A stretch of 64,000 nt of DNA from Tricholoma matsutake (GCA_026075535.2 AP026542.1:3534001-3598000), one strand, 5' to 3'. Counted from the stretch's first letter, positions 44,540 through 56,183 are shown. Notes: a model not told the origin generated them from the letters alone. Program-made: numbers and translations.

Positions 44540-47312
44540 TGTGTTGATTCAGCATTATCCCATCAAGCCCTAATTTTTTCCCAACAAATATCTTCAGATC
44601 GATAAAGTGTCTGTTTATCCCCCAAGTGAGATCAGTGTTCTCTAGAGAAATGCTAAAGGAAGAGAACATTGCATCTACTTGATTGCATTTTAACAATGAC
44701 TAGACTACTGCAGTACTGAATTTGCCCTCATAAAGTCATTTGTAGTACTCTAAGGATTTCTTGTGGTAGGATATAGTCATGAACTCAAGTTCATCCCCCT
44801 TGCTTAAATCAGATTTGAGGGCAGTCTACAATGCCAACTGCTGAGCTGGCTAATCATTGGCCACAAGTAAATCAGGTGCTATGTATGAGCCTGTAGTACT
44901 CATATAAACTCAAAATGTTGCTTAAAAACAATGTCTTCACAAGTCTTCACAATTATATCACAATTATAGACTGATTTTCATAGCAAATAGTAAAAAATGA
45001 GGCCAAGGTTTGACTGATACATGTAATATACCTGTAAAACTATATAATCACCAGATGCATGCTACACTGAGATGACAGATATCATGACATGCATCGCACA
45101 TAAAGTTTCAGTTTCATGCTATGTCTTACAATTTTATGATTTATCTACATTTGCAGTCATCAATTTATGTACTTGCAAACATGAGGCTGCAGAAACTAAA
45201 ATCATGTTTTTGCTAGTTGAAAAATATGTTTATGATGTGATACTGAGCACATACATTGTGACCAAAAAAAATATGCATATTTTTTTTTCTGCATTGAAAC
45301 AAGTTCAAAAAGTGTCGACACAGAAAGCAGCAGGAATTTGTAGTATATTTCTATTCAATTTCTCCTTTTCATTTCTAACTATATAAACATGCATGTAGTA
45401 ATGATGGTAGTTGTAAAGAAGTGCTAAAGTGAGTTGGTTTTTATCACTCAGCAGATTGAAAAACTCACCTCCTCAGACTAATCAGATTTGATGACTGATG
45501 CTCTGACATTTCCTCATTAGAAACTTTAGCAGACTCACCTTCATCATTGTTTGAGTGATCAATAGATAAAGGCCTCTCTAATTTATATAAATACAATCTG
45601 TTGTCTATGTTGGATTTATCAGATTCAATATGTTATTACTATATAATTCACTTTTTTTTTTGACCAACACTGTTTTGGACTACCTCCGAGCCCAATTTTG
45701 ATGAGTGATTTCAAAAAAGCTACATAAAAATCAGAAGGTTCTCAATATCACAAAGATGAAGGCAATTTGGCCGATCTATAACCATCATAATCTTGGCCTA
45801 TTTTTACTACTTTCACTATCAGCTCAACTAGCAGTTGACTATAAACAAATGGCAATAATGGCAGCTGATGCATATTGCAATAGAAGTAATATTTAAATTT
45901 TGTCAATTTGAAATTTCTGGCTAAATAATTTCAGTGAAATTCAATGATCTTGATATGCAATGATACAACTCGAACATGTTGCTGAAGAGACCTTCTTGTC
46001 ATTTCTTCTCTTTTCCTTCTATATGCTGTGGCGTACTTGTAAGGGAACAACCTCTGGATAAGATACCCAGTCCCTTCCTATGTTTATATTATTTTACTTC
46101 AGTCATGGACTCATTTTTACATTCCTTTCCATTACATTAATCTAGCTTTGTTATTGTTTGGCTATAGCCTTATCTTGGACAGTTGGAGTAGTTATCTTTC
46201 TTCAGTTTATTATTATAAGATTATCTTCTGCTTCTAGCAATACACTGGCTATGCCTTAATGCTCTCTCTCTGATTGAGTCTCCTCTTGTTGCTGCAGGAT
46301 TTTGCTCTTACAGTACTGCAGTCAGACATACTGGCCTATTATCATTGGGGTCCCTTACCATCATTGTTGCAGGCTATCGCAGATCAGACTCTATGTTTTA
46401 TATAATAGCACATTGTGAACTCACCATATCTTGCTAACCTCTTGAATCAGTATAATCAAATGGAGATTTGCTTGTGCTCAAAGTATGCTCGAAGTACACT
46501 CAAAAAGCTGTTTGAACATGTGCTAACTATTCCACGCTGGTCATCTTTGCTATCAGTAACTGTCAACCATACTGTATATGGGTTACAGCCGTATGAGATA
46601 TGGTATGTATACTATACTCCATACTGTCACCATGCTGAAAATCTGCCCATTGTGGAAAGGGAATGGATTCCTCCAAGGTGCATTATTCTTGGTTGTCCTG
46701 TTACAGCAAATGGGGTCAAAGAAAGTGAAAGACACATGATGAACACATGAACATGTCATAGATAGGAAAGAAGAATGAGACCAGAGACTTGGAATGAAAA
46801 TGAAAATGACATAGTGAGACTGTCAAAGCTACATGCATTAGTGAGCTGGATGATGCAATCAGATCCGATAAGGATTGAGAGTCGTGAGAAGGAAAGAATA
46901 GATTTGAATCCAATGGAGCTTGATATGAGAAAACACATGTTGGCGTGAATGAAAAATAAATGAATAGGTTGATCAGAACAGAAGGGAGGGAGAAACAAGC
47001 CAAAAATAACTGTGGAAACTAAGGTACTTATCAATAGAACTACACTCATTGGTGTAGTCATTTTGAGGAAAGTGTATAATGTTGTGAAGAACCCTTTCAG
47101 AGAGCAAGAAAGTGGGAGAAAGCAGAAATTGTCCCATTTGACAGATGAGGAGACACCTTATATACATGCAAAGCTTTGGGAATACACTAATATATGATTG
47201 TGCACATACTCTTGTGCCAATCAGCATGAGTATAATGAAAACTGAAGTAGAAAAGGAATGAAAATGGATGCATTGGGATATAATGATAAAAATAGAACAT
47301 ATGATGACATAG
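44540..47312. other. AT-rich spacer between two opposed chromoviruses
   Basis: No gene is confidently recognised. A plus frame at 46415-46750 (KYARSTLKKLFEHVLTIPRW, later HHAENLPIVEREWIPPRC) and minus frames over 46716-47061 are open but show no known motif. Position 47308-47312 (CATAG) is the target duplication of chromovirus B. Confidence 0.45.
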
Positions 47313-47965
47313 TGTTAAGACTATTGGTCTTAACTCAAACTTGTCTTCGTTTATTGCACTAGGAGACTTTCCTAGTGTTTTGGGCTTTCAGCCTTCACTT
47401 GGGTGCTTCCTCAAGTAGTCATGGCTATCCGTACTCAGAGGCTTTCTGAGTAGACTGTTCGTTCATGTATCACAGTTGGAGGCTTTCCAACTGTCAAGTT
47501 CAAGTCTATCACAATTAGGGATTTCCTAGGCTGTCGAGTGTTTGGATTGAGTCTAAGACCGTTGATTGAATTAGGTCAAGCTGAGTATTACACAGAGTAT
47601 AGCTACAGCTTATATACAGTTCTATGACTATCTATTGTCCAATCGGAAAGAGAGATCCTTGTCAAGTAATAATAGATAGAACAATAGAATGATAAGCCTC
47701 ATGCCTAGCATGAGGTGTCCGATGTCATGGAGTGCTGTGGCGCAGCATGTCAAAGAACAATAGAAGATAAGCCTCATGCCTGGCATGAGGCTTCTGATGT
47801 CACGGATCCAATGTCAAGGAGTCCGATATCACAGAATGCAGTGGCATAGCATGTTAATTAACGGGAGTCAGATCAGAGGGTGTCTTCATCGGAAGTGAGT
47901 CGCATCGTGTCGGAAGGAAAAATGAATTGCCCGGCCTTGTGGGTCCTGATAGCAAAATTGTAACA
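47313..47965 (-). repeat. 3' LTR of chromovirus B
   Basis: 653 bp. On the minus strand it starts TGTTACAATTTTG and ends GTCTTAACA. It carries TATATAAG (47616-47609), AGCTTGACCT just downstream, and leader hairpins with the same loop class (CACTAGGA-AAGTC-TCCTAGTG at about 47360-47380; CTCAGA-GGCTT-TCTGAG near 47437 on the plus strand). It is diverged from the LTR of A but collinear. Confidence 0.92.
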
Positions 47966-47990
47966 TCACCTCTCTTCTATCTTCTTTCTT

Positions 47991-48716
47991 CTAGGTTCTC
48001 CCATATGGTTCTCTGGTCATTTTCCCCATCGCATCATCGTCAAAATCATCATACTCCAATTCAAGGAAATCCCATCGCCTCTGATTTTCCTCTCGTTCCT
48101 TCTGCTGCCTCATCGGGCAGTCAGGGCTGTAATATCTGGGGCCTCATCACTTGCAGTGCTTGCAGATATGTCTTTGGCAGATCAGGCCAAAGTGCCCGAT
48201 CTCATGGCAAATGAAGCATCTGATATTCCTCATGTGGGGAGGGGACCAAGGTGGTTGGGTCGGTCATGGTTCAGGTTCGGCTGTCGTGAGGTCGATGACT
48301 TCTAAAGGTCTGGTCATCTGGCTGTTTGTAGAGGGAGAGGCATTTCCAGAGGTGGTTTGTGGTTTGTTTTTGTTTTTCCGCCCATTATAAGGCGAGAGTG
48401 AGGTCAGTCATTGTTGGTTCTGATCTATGGGGGTGTGAGGGTTTCTTTCAACCACCTTCTATCTGTCTGACCATGGCATAGCCATGTCTTGGATTGCTTG
48501 TTCAATTCTGAGGGCATCAGCGTCGTTCATCACTTCTTCCAGGTTGCATTTCATTCGATCAATCGTGCTTCGGTAGTAGAAACACATTCTCACAAGGTGG
48601 TATTTCGAAGGGTCATGGGCAAGGTGGGTGTGGAGGGTTTCAGCATTTTCTGGGTTTCATAGGAACTGTTTGGTGAATTGTCATTTGGGGGGTATTATGG
48701 GTGTCTGTTCTGCCAT
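47991..48716 (-). pseudogene. Extra 3' ORF of chromovirus B: zinc-knuckle protein with SIM-like motif
   Basis: A single frame of about 241 codons starts MAEQTPIIPPK and is interrupted by TGA/TAG codons (at least seven, most of them TGA in a CGA-like context). It has an N-terminal helical half (LAHDPSKYHLVRMCFYYRST, MKCNLEEVMNDADALRIEQA), then EVIDLTTAEPEP, which resembles the V-I-D-L-T core of SUMO-interacting motifs. A CCHC knuckle follows, CFICHEIGHFGLIC (C-x2-C-x4-H-x4-C), with a further Cys-rich stretch (CKHC ... YYSPDC) and an acidic C-terminus. It lies between the pol stop and the polypurine tract. A nucleic-acid-binding accessory protein is likely; the exact role is unknown. Confidence 0.6.
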
Positions 48717-48767
48717 GGTTAGGTGGGGATTTTCTGGTCTTGGGGGTTCTATAGCTGTTGTCACTGT

Positions 48768-51700
48768 TTATATGCCCCTAGGATTAGTCAGGTTCCCCTC
48801 GGGTTCCCACGAGTTCTCCGAGGTCAGGTATCCGACCCACTTCACTAAGAAGTGCATGGTCCTTCCTTTCTTCTTATGTCCGATGATTGCTTCCACTTCA
48901 TACTCCGATTCGCCTTTTATCAGATTGGGCAGTGGTTCTGGGAAGTTCGGTCCATATGTCTTGGTTTCTTTATATGGGGAAAGGAGCACCACATAGAATA
49001 CCGGGTGTATTTTCCACCATTCTGGCAACTTAAGTCGGTAGGAGAGTGGGGTCAGGACCTTCTCGATAGAGAATGGTCCTTCTCTTTTCGGTGCGAGCTT
49101 CTTTGTTGTGTGAGTCGTTCTGAGGTTCTTTGCTTCTAGCTCCTTCTTTGAACAGAGTGAAGTGCCTTGTTGTTCTTTCCACCATCATTTGTCTGGCTAA
49201 CTTGTGAGTTGCCTTCGCTTCATCTCGGGCCTATTGCAGAGCAACTATTTGTTTTTCTATGGCCGGTATGTTCATCTTCAGGTATGGGAGTGGGATCGCC
49301 TTGGGCTCATAGCCCATCATGAGGTAGAACAGGGAGTTCTTCTGTATGGAGTGCATTCTCTGGTTGTGCGTGAACTCCATGGTTGGGAGAAGGTGCTTCC
49401 AATTCTCCTGATTGTTCGAGCAGAAGATCCGTAGGTACACTTCCACTTCTTGATTCACCCGTTCTGTCTCCCCATCGGTCTGGGGATGGTACACTGTGCT
49501 CATTGCCAGCTTGATTCCAAGCAATCTTCCTAGCTCTCAGAAGAGCTGCGAGGTGAATCTGGGATCTCTGTCAGAGATGATCTTGTCTGGGAGGCCGAAT
49601 CATTTGTAGACATTGTCTAGGTAGAGGGTGGCCACTCCCAATGCATCTACAGTTTTCCTGCAAGAGATAAAAATTACCCCCTTCATAAGCCCATGGTCTA
49701 CCACAACCATGAGTGCATCATAACCATTGGACTCTGGTAGATCGGTTATGAAATCTGTCATCACCATTGCGAATGGTCTTGTCGCTTCAGATTTGATCAG
49801 TTGTAGCGGGGGGGTCGTCGGGTGCATGTTGACCTTCATCTGCTGGCATATTGCGCATCCAGCAACATAGTTCTTGATGTATGTCATCATCCCCAGCCAC
49901 CAGTAGTCTCTCCTGATCATTTCGGTTGTTTGCCATTGTCCCGGGTGTCTGCTGGTTACTCCTTCATGGAATTTTTGTACCAGCTTCTTCCGTAGATCCC
50001 CATTGTCAGGGACATAGCACCTGTCTCAGAAGAATAGGAGGCCATCTTCTATCTTCCAGTCTTCCAATGCCAATTTTATTGGCAGGGTTCCTTTGGTCTT
50101 TAGCGCCTCGATTGCGCTTTTCACCAGGTCGTCTTTCATGATACTCCCTGTGAGTAGATCATGCATTTCTGTGTCAATGAATTTCACAAATACTGTTTCT
50201 GGCAGCATTGTGATGTCTTCATTATTGTCGTCTTCTTCTGGTACGTGATCAGCCCTTCGCGACAACGCATCACTTTGCACCATTTGTGATCCGGGCACGT
50301 GGATGAGTTGGAATTTGAATTCTGATAGAAATAAGCTCCATCTTGCCTGTCATCTGTTCAGTTTCTGCGCTGTCTGGAAGTACATTAGGTTCTTGTGGTC
50401 TGACAGGATTACCACTGAGTGTCCTGATCCCAGTAGGTAGTGTCTCCAGGTCTCTAGCAATCGCACGATTGCTAGTAACTCCCTGTTGTATATCTCGTAG
50501 TTCCGTTCCATTAGTGTTAGCGCATGCGATATGTATCCACATGGGTGCCAGTCCCCATTCATGTCCCTCTGTCTCAGCACTCCTCCTGTAGCATGTTTTG
50601 AGGTGTCTGATTTGATCATGAATGGTTTCATCGGGTCTGGCATCAGCAGTACTGGTGCTTCTGCAAATTTCCTTTTCAATGTTTGAAAGGCCTGTTCGCA
50701 CTCCATTGTCCAGTTGAATGTCTTGTCCTTCTTTGTCAATTCATTAAGCGGTCTGCTTGTCTCTGTGAAATGTCCAATGAATTTTCTGTAGAAATTTCCA
50801 AATCCCAGAAAGGATCTGACTGCCTTTATGTTCGTCAGGGTGGGCCAATCCTGTATACCTGCCAGCTTCGTGTTGTCCATAGCAATTTTGTTGGGTCAGA
50901 TGATCAGACCCAAAAATTCCACTTCATGGACATCAAACTTGCATTTCTCTGGCTTCAGGTATAGGTCGTTTTCTGCCAGTCTTTGCAGTACCCTTCTTGT
51001 CCTTTCCTGGTGTTTGTTCTGATCCTTGAAGAATATCAGGATGTTGTCCATGTAAATCACAAGCCATCCCTCTCCAATCATATCATGGAATATCTCGTTC
51101 ATCATTGCCTGGAAGGTTGCCAGTGAGTTACATAGTCTGAAGAACATCACCATTGGTTCAAACAGCCCTCGGTTTGTCTTGAAGGCTGCCTTCCATTGAT
51201 CTCCATCCTTGATCCTGACGTTGTGATATCCCCATCAGATGTCCGATTTCATAAACTATTTTGCCTCTCTCAGTTTGTCCAACAGGTCTCCTACCAGCAG
51301 CAGTGGGTAGGTGTTCTTGATTGTTCCATTATTCAAGTGCCTGTAGTCCTGACATGGTCTTAAGGCATCTGAGTCCTTCTTCACAACGAAGAAGAATGGT
51401 GATGCCATGGGCAATTTTGATGGTCGGATGTACCCTTTCTCTAGGCTTTTGTCGAGAAACTGATCGAGTTTTTTCTGTTCTGCTGGCAATAACGGGTAAA
51501 CCCTGCAGTCCTTTGCTATAAAATCTGGTTTAAGTTCGATTGCATGATCCCAGGGTCTTGATTCTGGGAATCGTTTCGATGCTTCCTTTTTGAATATCTG
51601 TCAGTACTCCTTGTATTGTTTGGGGAGTAGTTCATCCAGGGTCTTTTGTTCAGGGTCTCCTTCCTTCTTGTGTGTCAGGTGCTGTGAGACCGATGTTTTT

Positions 51701-52962
51701 GCCCTAATCCAGATATTCTGTCTGTATGCATATCGTGGTGATCCTTTTACCTTCACGATCCGAGAGATAGTCTTCATCATCTGAGAATATGAGTATCTTG
51801 GTTTGTTGTACTCCTCTGTCAGTGGTGTTTTAGCTGGTTCGAATATTCCAATGACGGGTTCTCCTTGGATGTAGGCAATCAGTAGTTCATCATCTGCGAT
51901 TTCTTGTTCAGGCGTCCCTTCTGTTCGTTCCATTGCCTGTTCATGGTTTGCCAGTACTGGATTTTCCTTCCCAGTGTCTTCTTCATCTTGTGGCCCTATG
52001 GGCTCCACATCTTGAAGAGTTGTGATCGTGATCTCTTCGTCATCGATTTCTTCGATCATCGCTTTTCTTGTCTCAATGGGCATCTTGCTTCTTCTTGGTT
52101 CTTCATGGAGGACTCCTCCTATCAGTTTCACCTTGGTGACAACTCTTCGGCGTTGCTCTCGGCATTCTTCTTTTGCCAGTTCTTCTTTCTTGCTTTTCAG
52201 AGCTATCTTTTCCCTTGCTTTCATGACTATCTGGGCCACTGCCAGTCATTCTTCTTCTTTCTTGGCAGCCAGCTTCTCCAGTTCTCTGGTGGCCACCTTT
52301 CTCCATTATGCCCATTCTTCCTCAGCAGCTTTCTTCTTGAGGGCAAGCTTCTCTTGGTCTCTAGCAATGATGCCTCAGCACCATGCCTGTCATTCTTCTT
52401 TTGTCATGTCTAGGGGGTTCTTCTTCTTTTTGGTTCCCCTCTGGCACCATGACAAGTGTTTGTCGTCAGTTTTCTTGGTCTGTACCCTACCGATAAGGGT
52501 TCTTCCTCTTCCATATGAGAATTCAGGATGGGTCTTGTCATTCATCCTGAATTGGAAGGTTCCAATTCTCCAGTCAATTACTGGATTGATTCTTCTGAAC
52601 CATGGCAGGCCCAAGATGACTGATTCCTTTCCCAATCCTGCAATGAGGAAGGTTGTTGGGAAAGTTCTTCTGTTGATCGTCAAGAGTCCCCTGGCATAGT
52701 GGGAAATCTCCCCCTTCTTGTTTGGGGTTCCGTCCATGTTATTGACCTTGATCACCTTTTCCAGGGGGTGCAGCTCGAATCTGCTGCTCTCTGCGAATTC
52801 ATGACTCATGAATATCCCTCCTGCTCCAGAGTCGAGTAGGGCTTCAGTTTCGATGGCTTTTCCTCTGCCTGTCCCTACCACTTTGACATCTAAATGCATA
52901 GATTGATTTTTCAAAGTGGCTAGTAGTACAGAGCAGACAGAAAGTTCGGTGGTACCTGGCAT
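48768..52962 (-). pseudogene. pol: pol of chromovirus B, heavily mutated
   Basis: Same domain order as A: LLDSGAGGIF protease, RT, RNase H, integrase (QQMKVNMHP..., SDRDPRF, DGETERVNQEVE) and a chromodomain ending SENSWEPEGNL. Damage: the RT motif reads YMDN rather than YMDD (51043-51054). TGA or TAA replaces CGA found in A at about 52377, 52386, 52306 (TAA), 52245, 50896, 50025 and 49600. A TGA at about 51230 stands where A has TGG. An 11-nt deletion near 49150 shifts the integrase C-terminal frame. The element cannot encode active enzyme; it may still be mobilised in trans. Confidence 0.92.
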
Positions 52963-52976
52963 CGAAGCAGGCCCCT

Positions 52977-54065
52977 TTAAAAACCCTCATCCCCAATGGC
53001 AGCAACAGCTGTCGCCTTCTCTTCTCCATCGAGTTCATTCAAGATCGCTCGGATCTTTGAGTAGGCTTCTCTGCCTTTGTTCTTTGGGAAAGGCCAGTCC
53101 TCGGTCCTCATTTCCCCTTTCTTGTGTTCAGTTGCTCTGTGTCTGGGTTGGTGGCACACAAAGCACAATCCCTTTTTTATGTGTTCAATTCTCTCCTGGT
53201 AGGAGAGGCGGTTGATCTCAAGTGGGGTTTCTTTTGCCTTAGAGGCGGGGAGCTTCTTCGTAAAAGTCTCTTGTAGCCTCCCTGCTATGGCCTTTGCTCT
53301 TCTCCACTGTCCGTCGTACTTGGAGGCGGTGTTGATCATTCCCTCCAAGGTCATAGGGATTGTTTCCATATTGAATACTCTTTCGAGGAGCTTGGGGTTC
53401 AACCCATCCATAAAGAGTTCAATGAGGGCGGTGTCGTCATTGATTCCCGCCTTCTCTCGCAGGATTTGGAACTGCGCTATGTAGTCCTCCAGGTCCTGTC
53501 CCTGCTTCAATGTTTTCATCTCTGTCCTAGCTCTGCCAGCTTCATCGATCAGTGTGAATGCTGTCTTGAGCACCGATTCAAAGGTTGACCAGGTTCCTAG
53601 GTCTTCCTTTTCTGCCCATGTTTGTGCCCAGGGTGCTGCAGTTCCTCTGTTCATGAAGGACAATGCGAATATGATTTTCTTCTTGTCAGTGTCATAGATC
53701 CCATGGTTTACTCTCAGATAGAGTTTTACTTCTTGTAGGAACTTTGCGGTTCTGGTTCGGTCCCCTGTAAAGTCAGAGGGGGTTCATATTCTGATCTCTT
53801 TGGTCAATGCAGTGGGTTTGGCAGACATGTTGGTGTTGTCGTTGGATAGGGAGAATGGATCTCATTCTGGGGTTTCTTCTTTATCGAAAGATCTGAAATC
53901 CTCTTCGTTGAGGTATCGGGGTTCTTTGTCACTGGTTCTCCTTGAGAACCACTTCTGTGCTGGTTCCGAGTATCGTACTAGTCGACCCTGGTATCTATAC
54001 CATGGGGTTCTTCCTGATGATGATGCTCTGGTTGGAGGTCTGTCTGGGCTTTGTCTGAAAGACAT
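52977..54065 (-). pseudogene. gag: gag of chromovirus B
   Basis: Starts MSFRQSPDRPPTRASSS like A. Contains the gag helical region (GTAAPWAQTWAEKEDLGTWS, EDYIAQFQILREKAG) and the knuckle CFVCHQPRHRATEH (CCHH, last ligand His as in A; Gly before the His is Arg here). It shares with A two TGA codons near the N-terminus (PE-stop-DPF and IRI-stop-TPS) but keeps CGA where A has its third and fourth. The frame ends at TAA in the conserved GGGTTTTTAAAG. Confidence 0.85.
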
Positions 54066-54112
54066 TGTGTCTGCACCTAGGTAGGTGGACTGCGTAGATC
54101 AGCTTGACCTTT

Positions 54113-54332
54113 TGTTAAGACTATTGGTCTTAACTCAAACTTGTCTTTGTTTATCGCACTAGGAGACTTTCCTAGTGTTTTGGGCTTTCGGCCTTTGCTT
54201 GAGTGCTTCCTCAAGTGAAGGCAGGAAGCCCGATACACTAGGAAAGTCTCCTAGTGCGATACCAATACAGTTGGAAAGCCTCCAACTGTGACACACAACC
54301 CAAAGACTGAGTTGAGACCTATAGTCTTAACA
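54113..54332. repeat. Chimeric fold-back LTR at the upstream end of chromovirus B
   Basis: The left half (54113 to about 54215) is the U5 end of the B-type LTR in minus orientation (TGTTAAGACTATTGGTCTTAA). The right half (about 54210-54332) is the U5 end of an A-type LTR in plus orientation, with hairpins CACTAGGA-AAGTC and ACAGTTGGA-AAGCC, ending GACCTATAGTCTTAACA. The halves meet at a CTTGAG...CTCAAG hairpin shared by both LTR types. U3 and TATA are absent. The outer end abuts the CATAG duplication, so this form was present at or before integration, or the match is chance. Confidence 0.8.
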
Positions 54333-54551
54333 CATAGAATATTGAAAAAAATTTGGACCGGTGTCGTCAAATCCTCATCTCAGAATGTTACATCCAGGAA
54401 TGACTTGGGGAAGTAGACCTGTATCCAGGTGATCTATTGATGGAATGCTGCTTGGAGCCCCCACAAGCATGGAGAGGCCCTGGAATGCCATGACATGGGG
54501 CTTGATGTTGGATCTTACTTAGTGCATAATTGCAGGACTGCATCTCCAATG
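54333..54551. other. No gene; right flank of chromovirus B
   Basis: Short spacer, possibly the 3' end or UTR of the F-box relic on the minus strand. Confidence 0.5.
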
Positions 54552-56183
54552 CTAATCCATGATACCAAGGGCTCTATGCAGCGTATTCCAGACCTCTTGC
54601 CAGCATTCAAAATACAGTGTTTCTACTGGACTCAGACCATGCATGTAGGCAAAATCTTCATGCTGATGATCATATCCATATCTCATCTGGTGCAAGCTTG
54701 GAAAAACCACATGAAAAAACTGTGCAAGCTTAGAGGAACTGAAAGCAGGGGATCTGCAAACACAGAAATCAGCCATTTCCATCCCAGGAGCAACTTGAAT
54801 GAGATCTGGAACAGGAGACATTGCATCAACAGGAAGGGAAAGTGATTTCAGGTGGTGGCAATGGGTCAGCACAAGGAAACCTGTCAGGGTTATGTTGGTA
54901 AACCCAGCAGAGGAATCTGTTCAATCACATAGGTGCAGCTCTTGGAGACATGGCCAGGCCTCTACCATGCAAGCCAAGACCATGTTATCTAGAGTGACCA
55001 ATTGTGCAACATTGATGCGTAGGCTAGTAAGATATCTGTAGCATAGAATAGGGGAGATGAAATCCAGGGTTAACATATCAGGTGGCAGTACATGAGTGGT
55101 GAGGGAGTTAGGGTAGGATATTCCCAATGATTCCAGTTTGATATCTGGCTTATTTAATCCTATATGGTTTAGAATATGGGGAACATTGCATGAAATGTTA
55201 TGGTCCATATTGATAAGATGCAACACTGCCAGGTTTTCAAATCCCTCATTTGCGAGGATGGCTTGGGCTGCACTGAGGTCATCACTATGAACTGTTAATT
55301 CTTCTAGAATGGAAAAGATGTGGCCAGGACCAGAGAAAAAAAACTGCTGAGCAGTATGCTGGAGGATCATTGCTTCTAGAGATAGGATAGAGGGTGAGGC
55401 TGCAAAATGAGCAAGGGATGCCACATCCAAGGCCAATGGCAATCCCCACAAGTGCTGTGGTGCAATAAAGTTGTGATAGAGGGTTAAAAGACCTGGTATA
55501 CAGGCACTAGGAACACCCATGTCCATCTTGACCTCAGGGTCAAAGGATAGAGTTTCAAGCGCTATGGCAGTATCAAGTACACTGACTAGGTTCCCCCATG
55601 GCACATGATCAGAGATGGAGACGTTCCCAAGCCCCTGGGGGAGTTCATGATGGATATGAACCATGAGCAATGATGGTCCAATAATCAAGTATGGATACAC
55701 TGCTCTACTGCTGAAGTTGGCAAAGTACAGGTGTACATGCCTTACATTTATTAACAGGGGAGTCTTGTCGGAGAGCAGATGGTGGATTGTAAGATGATCG
55801 AGGGTGGTACAATCCATGTTGCCTGCAACTCCTAGTAGCTGTGAGTTGATCATCCAAATACAATGCACATAATGCAGCACTCGTTGATAATCATCTGTCT
55901 TGAGCGATCAGATAATCTGCTACTCCAGCTGAGCCCATCATTGCTAACAAACATGTAAAGGTACTTACAACCACCTTTTGCCCTTATCTGTACTGGCCAG
56001 TAGGGCATCATCAGGAAGACAAGAGATTAGTGGCACTAGAGATCATTGGGATCACCATAAGGCATCCAGGGCTGGCTCAATGAATGTGCTGCATGTTCTG
56101 GCAATTGCATACAGTGTTTTTCTACTGTGTGCTTCTCTAATAATGAGGGTTATAATCTCAATGATGTCTAAGCAATGATGCAT
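54552..56183 (-). pseudogene. F-box/LRR-like protein gene with several in-frame TGA
   Basis: Exon 1 (56183 to about 55970) begins MHHCLDIIEIITLIIREAHS and contains LYAIARTCSTFIEPALDALW, the F-box pattern of Agaricomycete F-box families (start Met, P/D-E-I, LA..ARTCK.F..PALD.LW). A GTAAGT donor lies near 55966 and a TAGCAG acceptor near 55917. Exon 2 (55880-54921) has leucine-rich text such as TSLRINVAQLVTLDNMVLAC and WPCLQELHLCD, then a TGA. The same frame continues to 54552 (NITLTGFLVLTHCHHLKSLS), where family members are normally uninterrupted. Further in-frame TGA codons occur after LDALW and near the start of exon 2. F-box proteins bind Skp1 and recruit substrates to SCF ubiquitin ligases; this copy is probably non-functional. 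Confidence 0.7.

Larger units (their letters stand above)
47313..54332 (-). mobile_element. Ty3/gypsy chromovirus B (related subfamily), minus strand
   Basis: About 7.0 kb between TGTTAAGA at 47313 and TAACA at 54332, flanked by the perfect 5-bp duplication CATAG (47308-47312 and 54333-54337). The 3' LTR is complete (47313-47965). The upstream LTR (54113-54332) is a 220-bp fold-back instead of a full LTR. Gag and pol align codon by codon with element A but carry more stops, a deletion and an RT active-site change. The 3' ORF is unrelated to that of A. Confidence 0.93.

Noticed and set aside
43206..48716. env gene in the chromoviruses
   Set aside because: Both 3' ORFs lack a signal peptide, transmembrane segment or fusion-type hydrophobic stretch; they are Cys-rich intracellular-type proteins.
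37810..56183. TGA reassigned to a sense codon
   Set aside because: In-frame TGA is common in gag, pol and the F-box relic while gag and pol end in TAA or TAG, which at first suggests recoding. The sister copy usually has CGA at the same place, and one site is TAA, so CpG mutation explains it better. Agaricomycete nuclear genes use the standard code.
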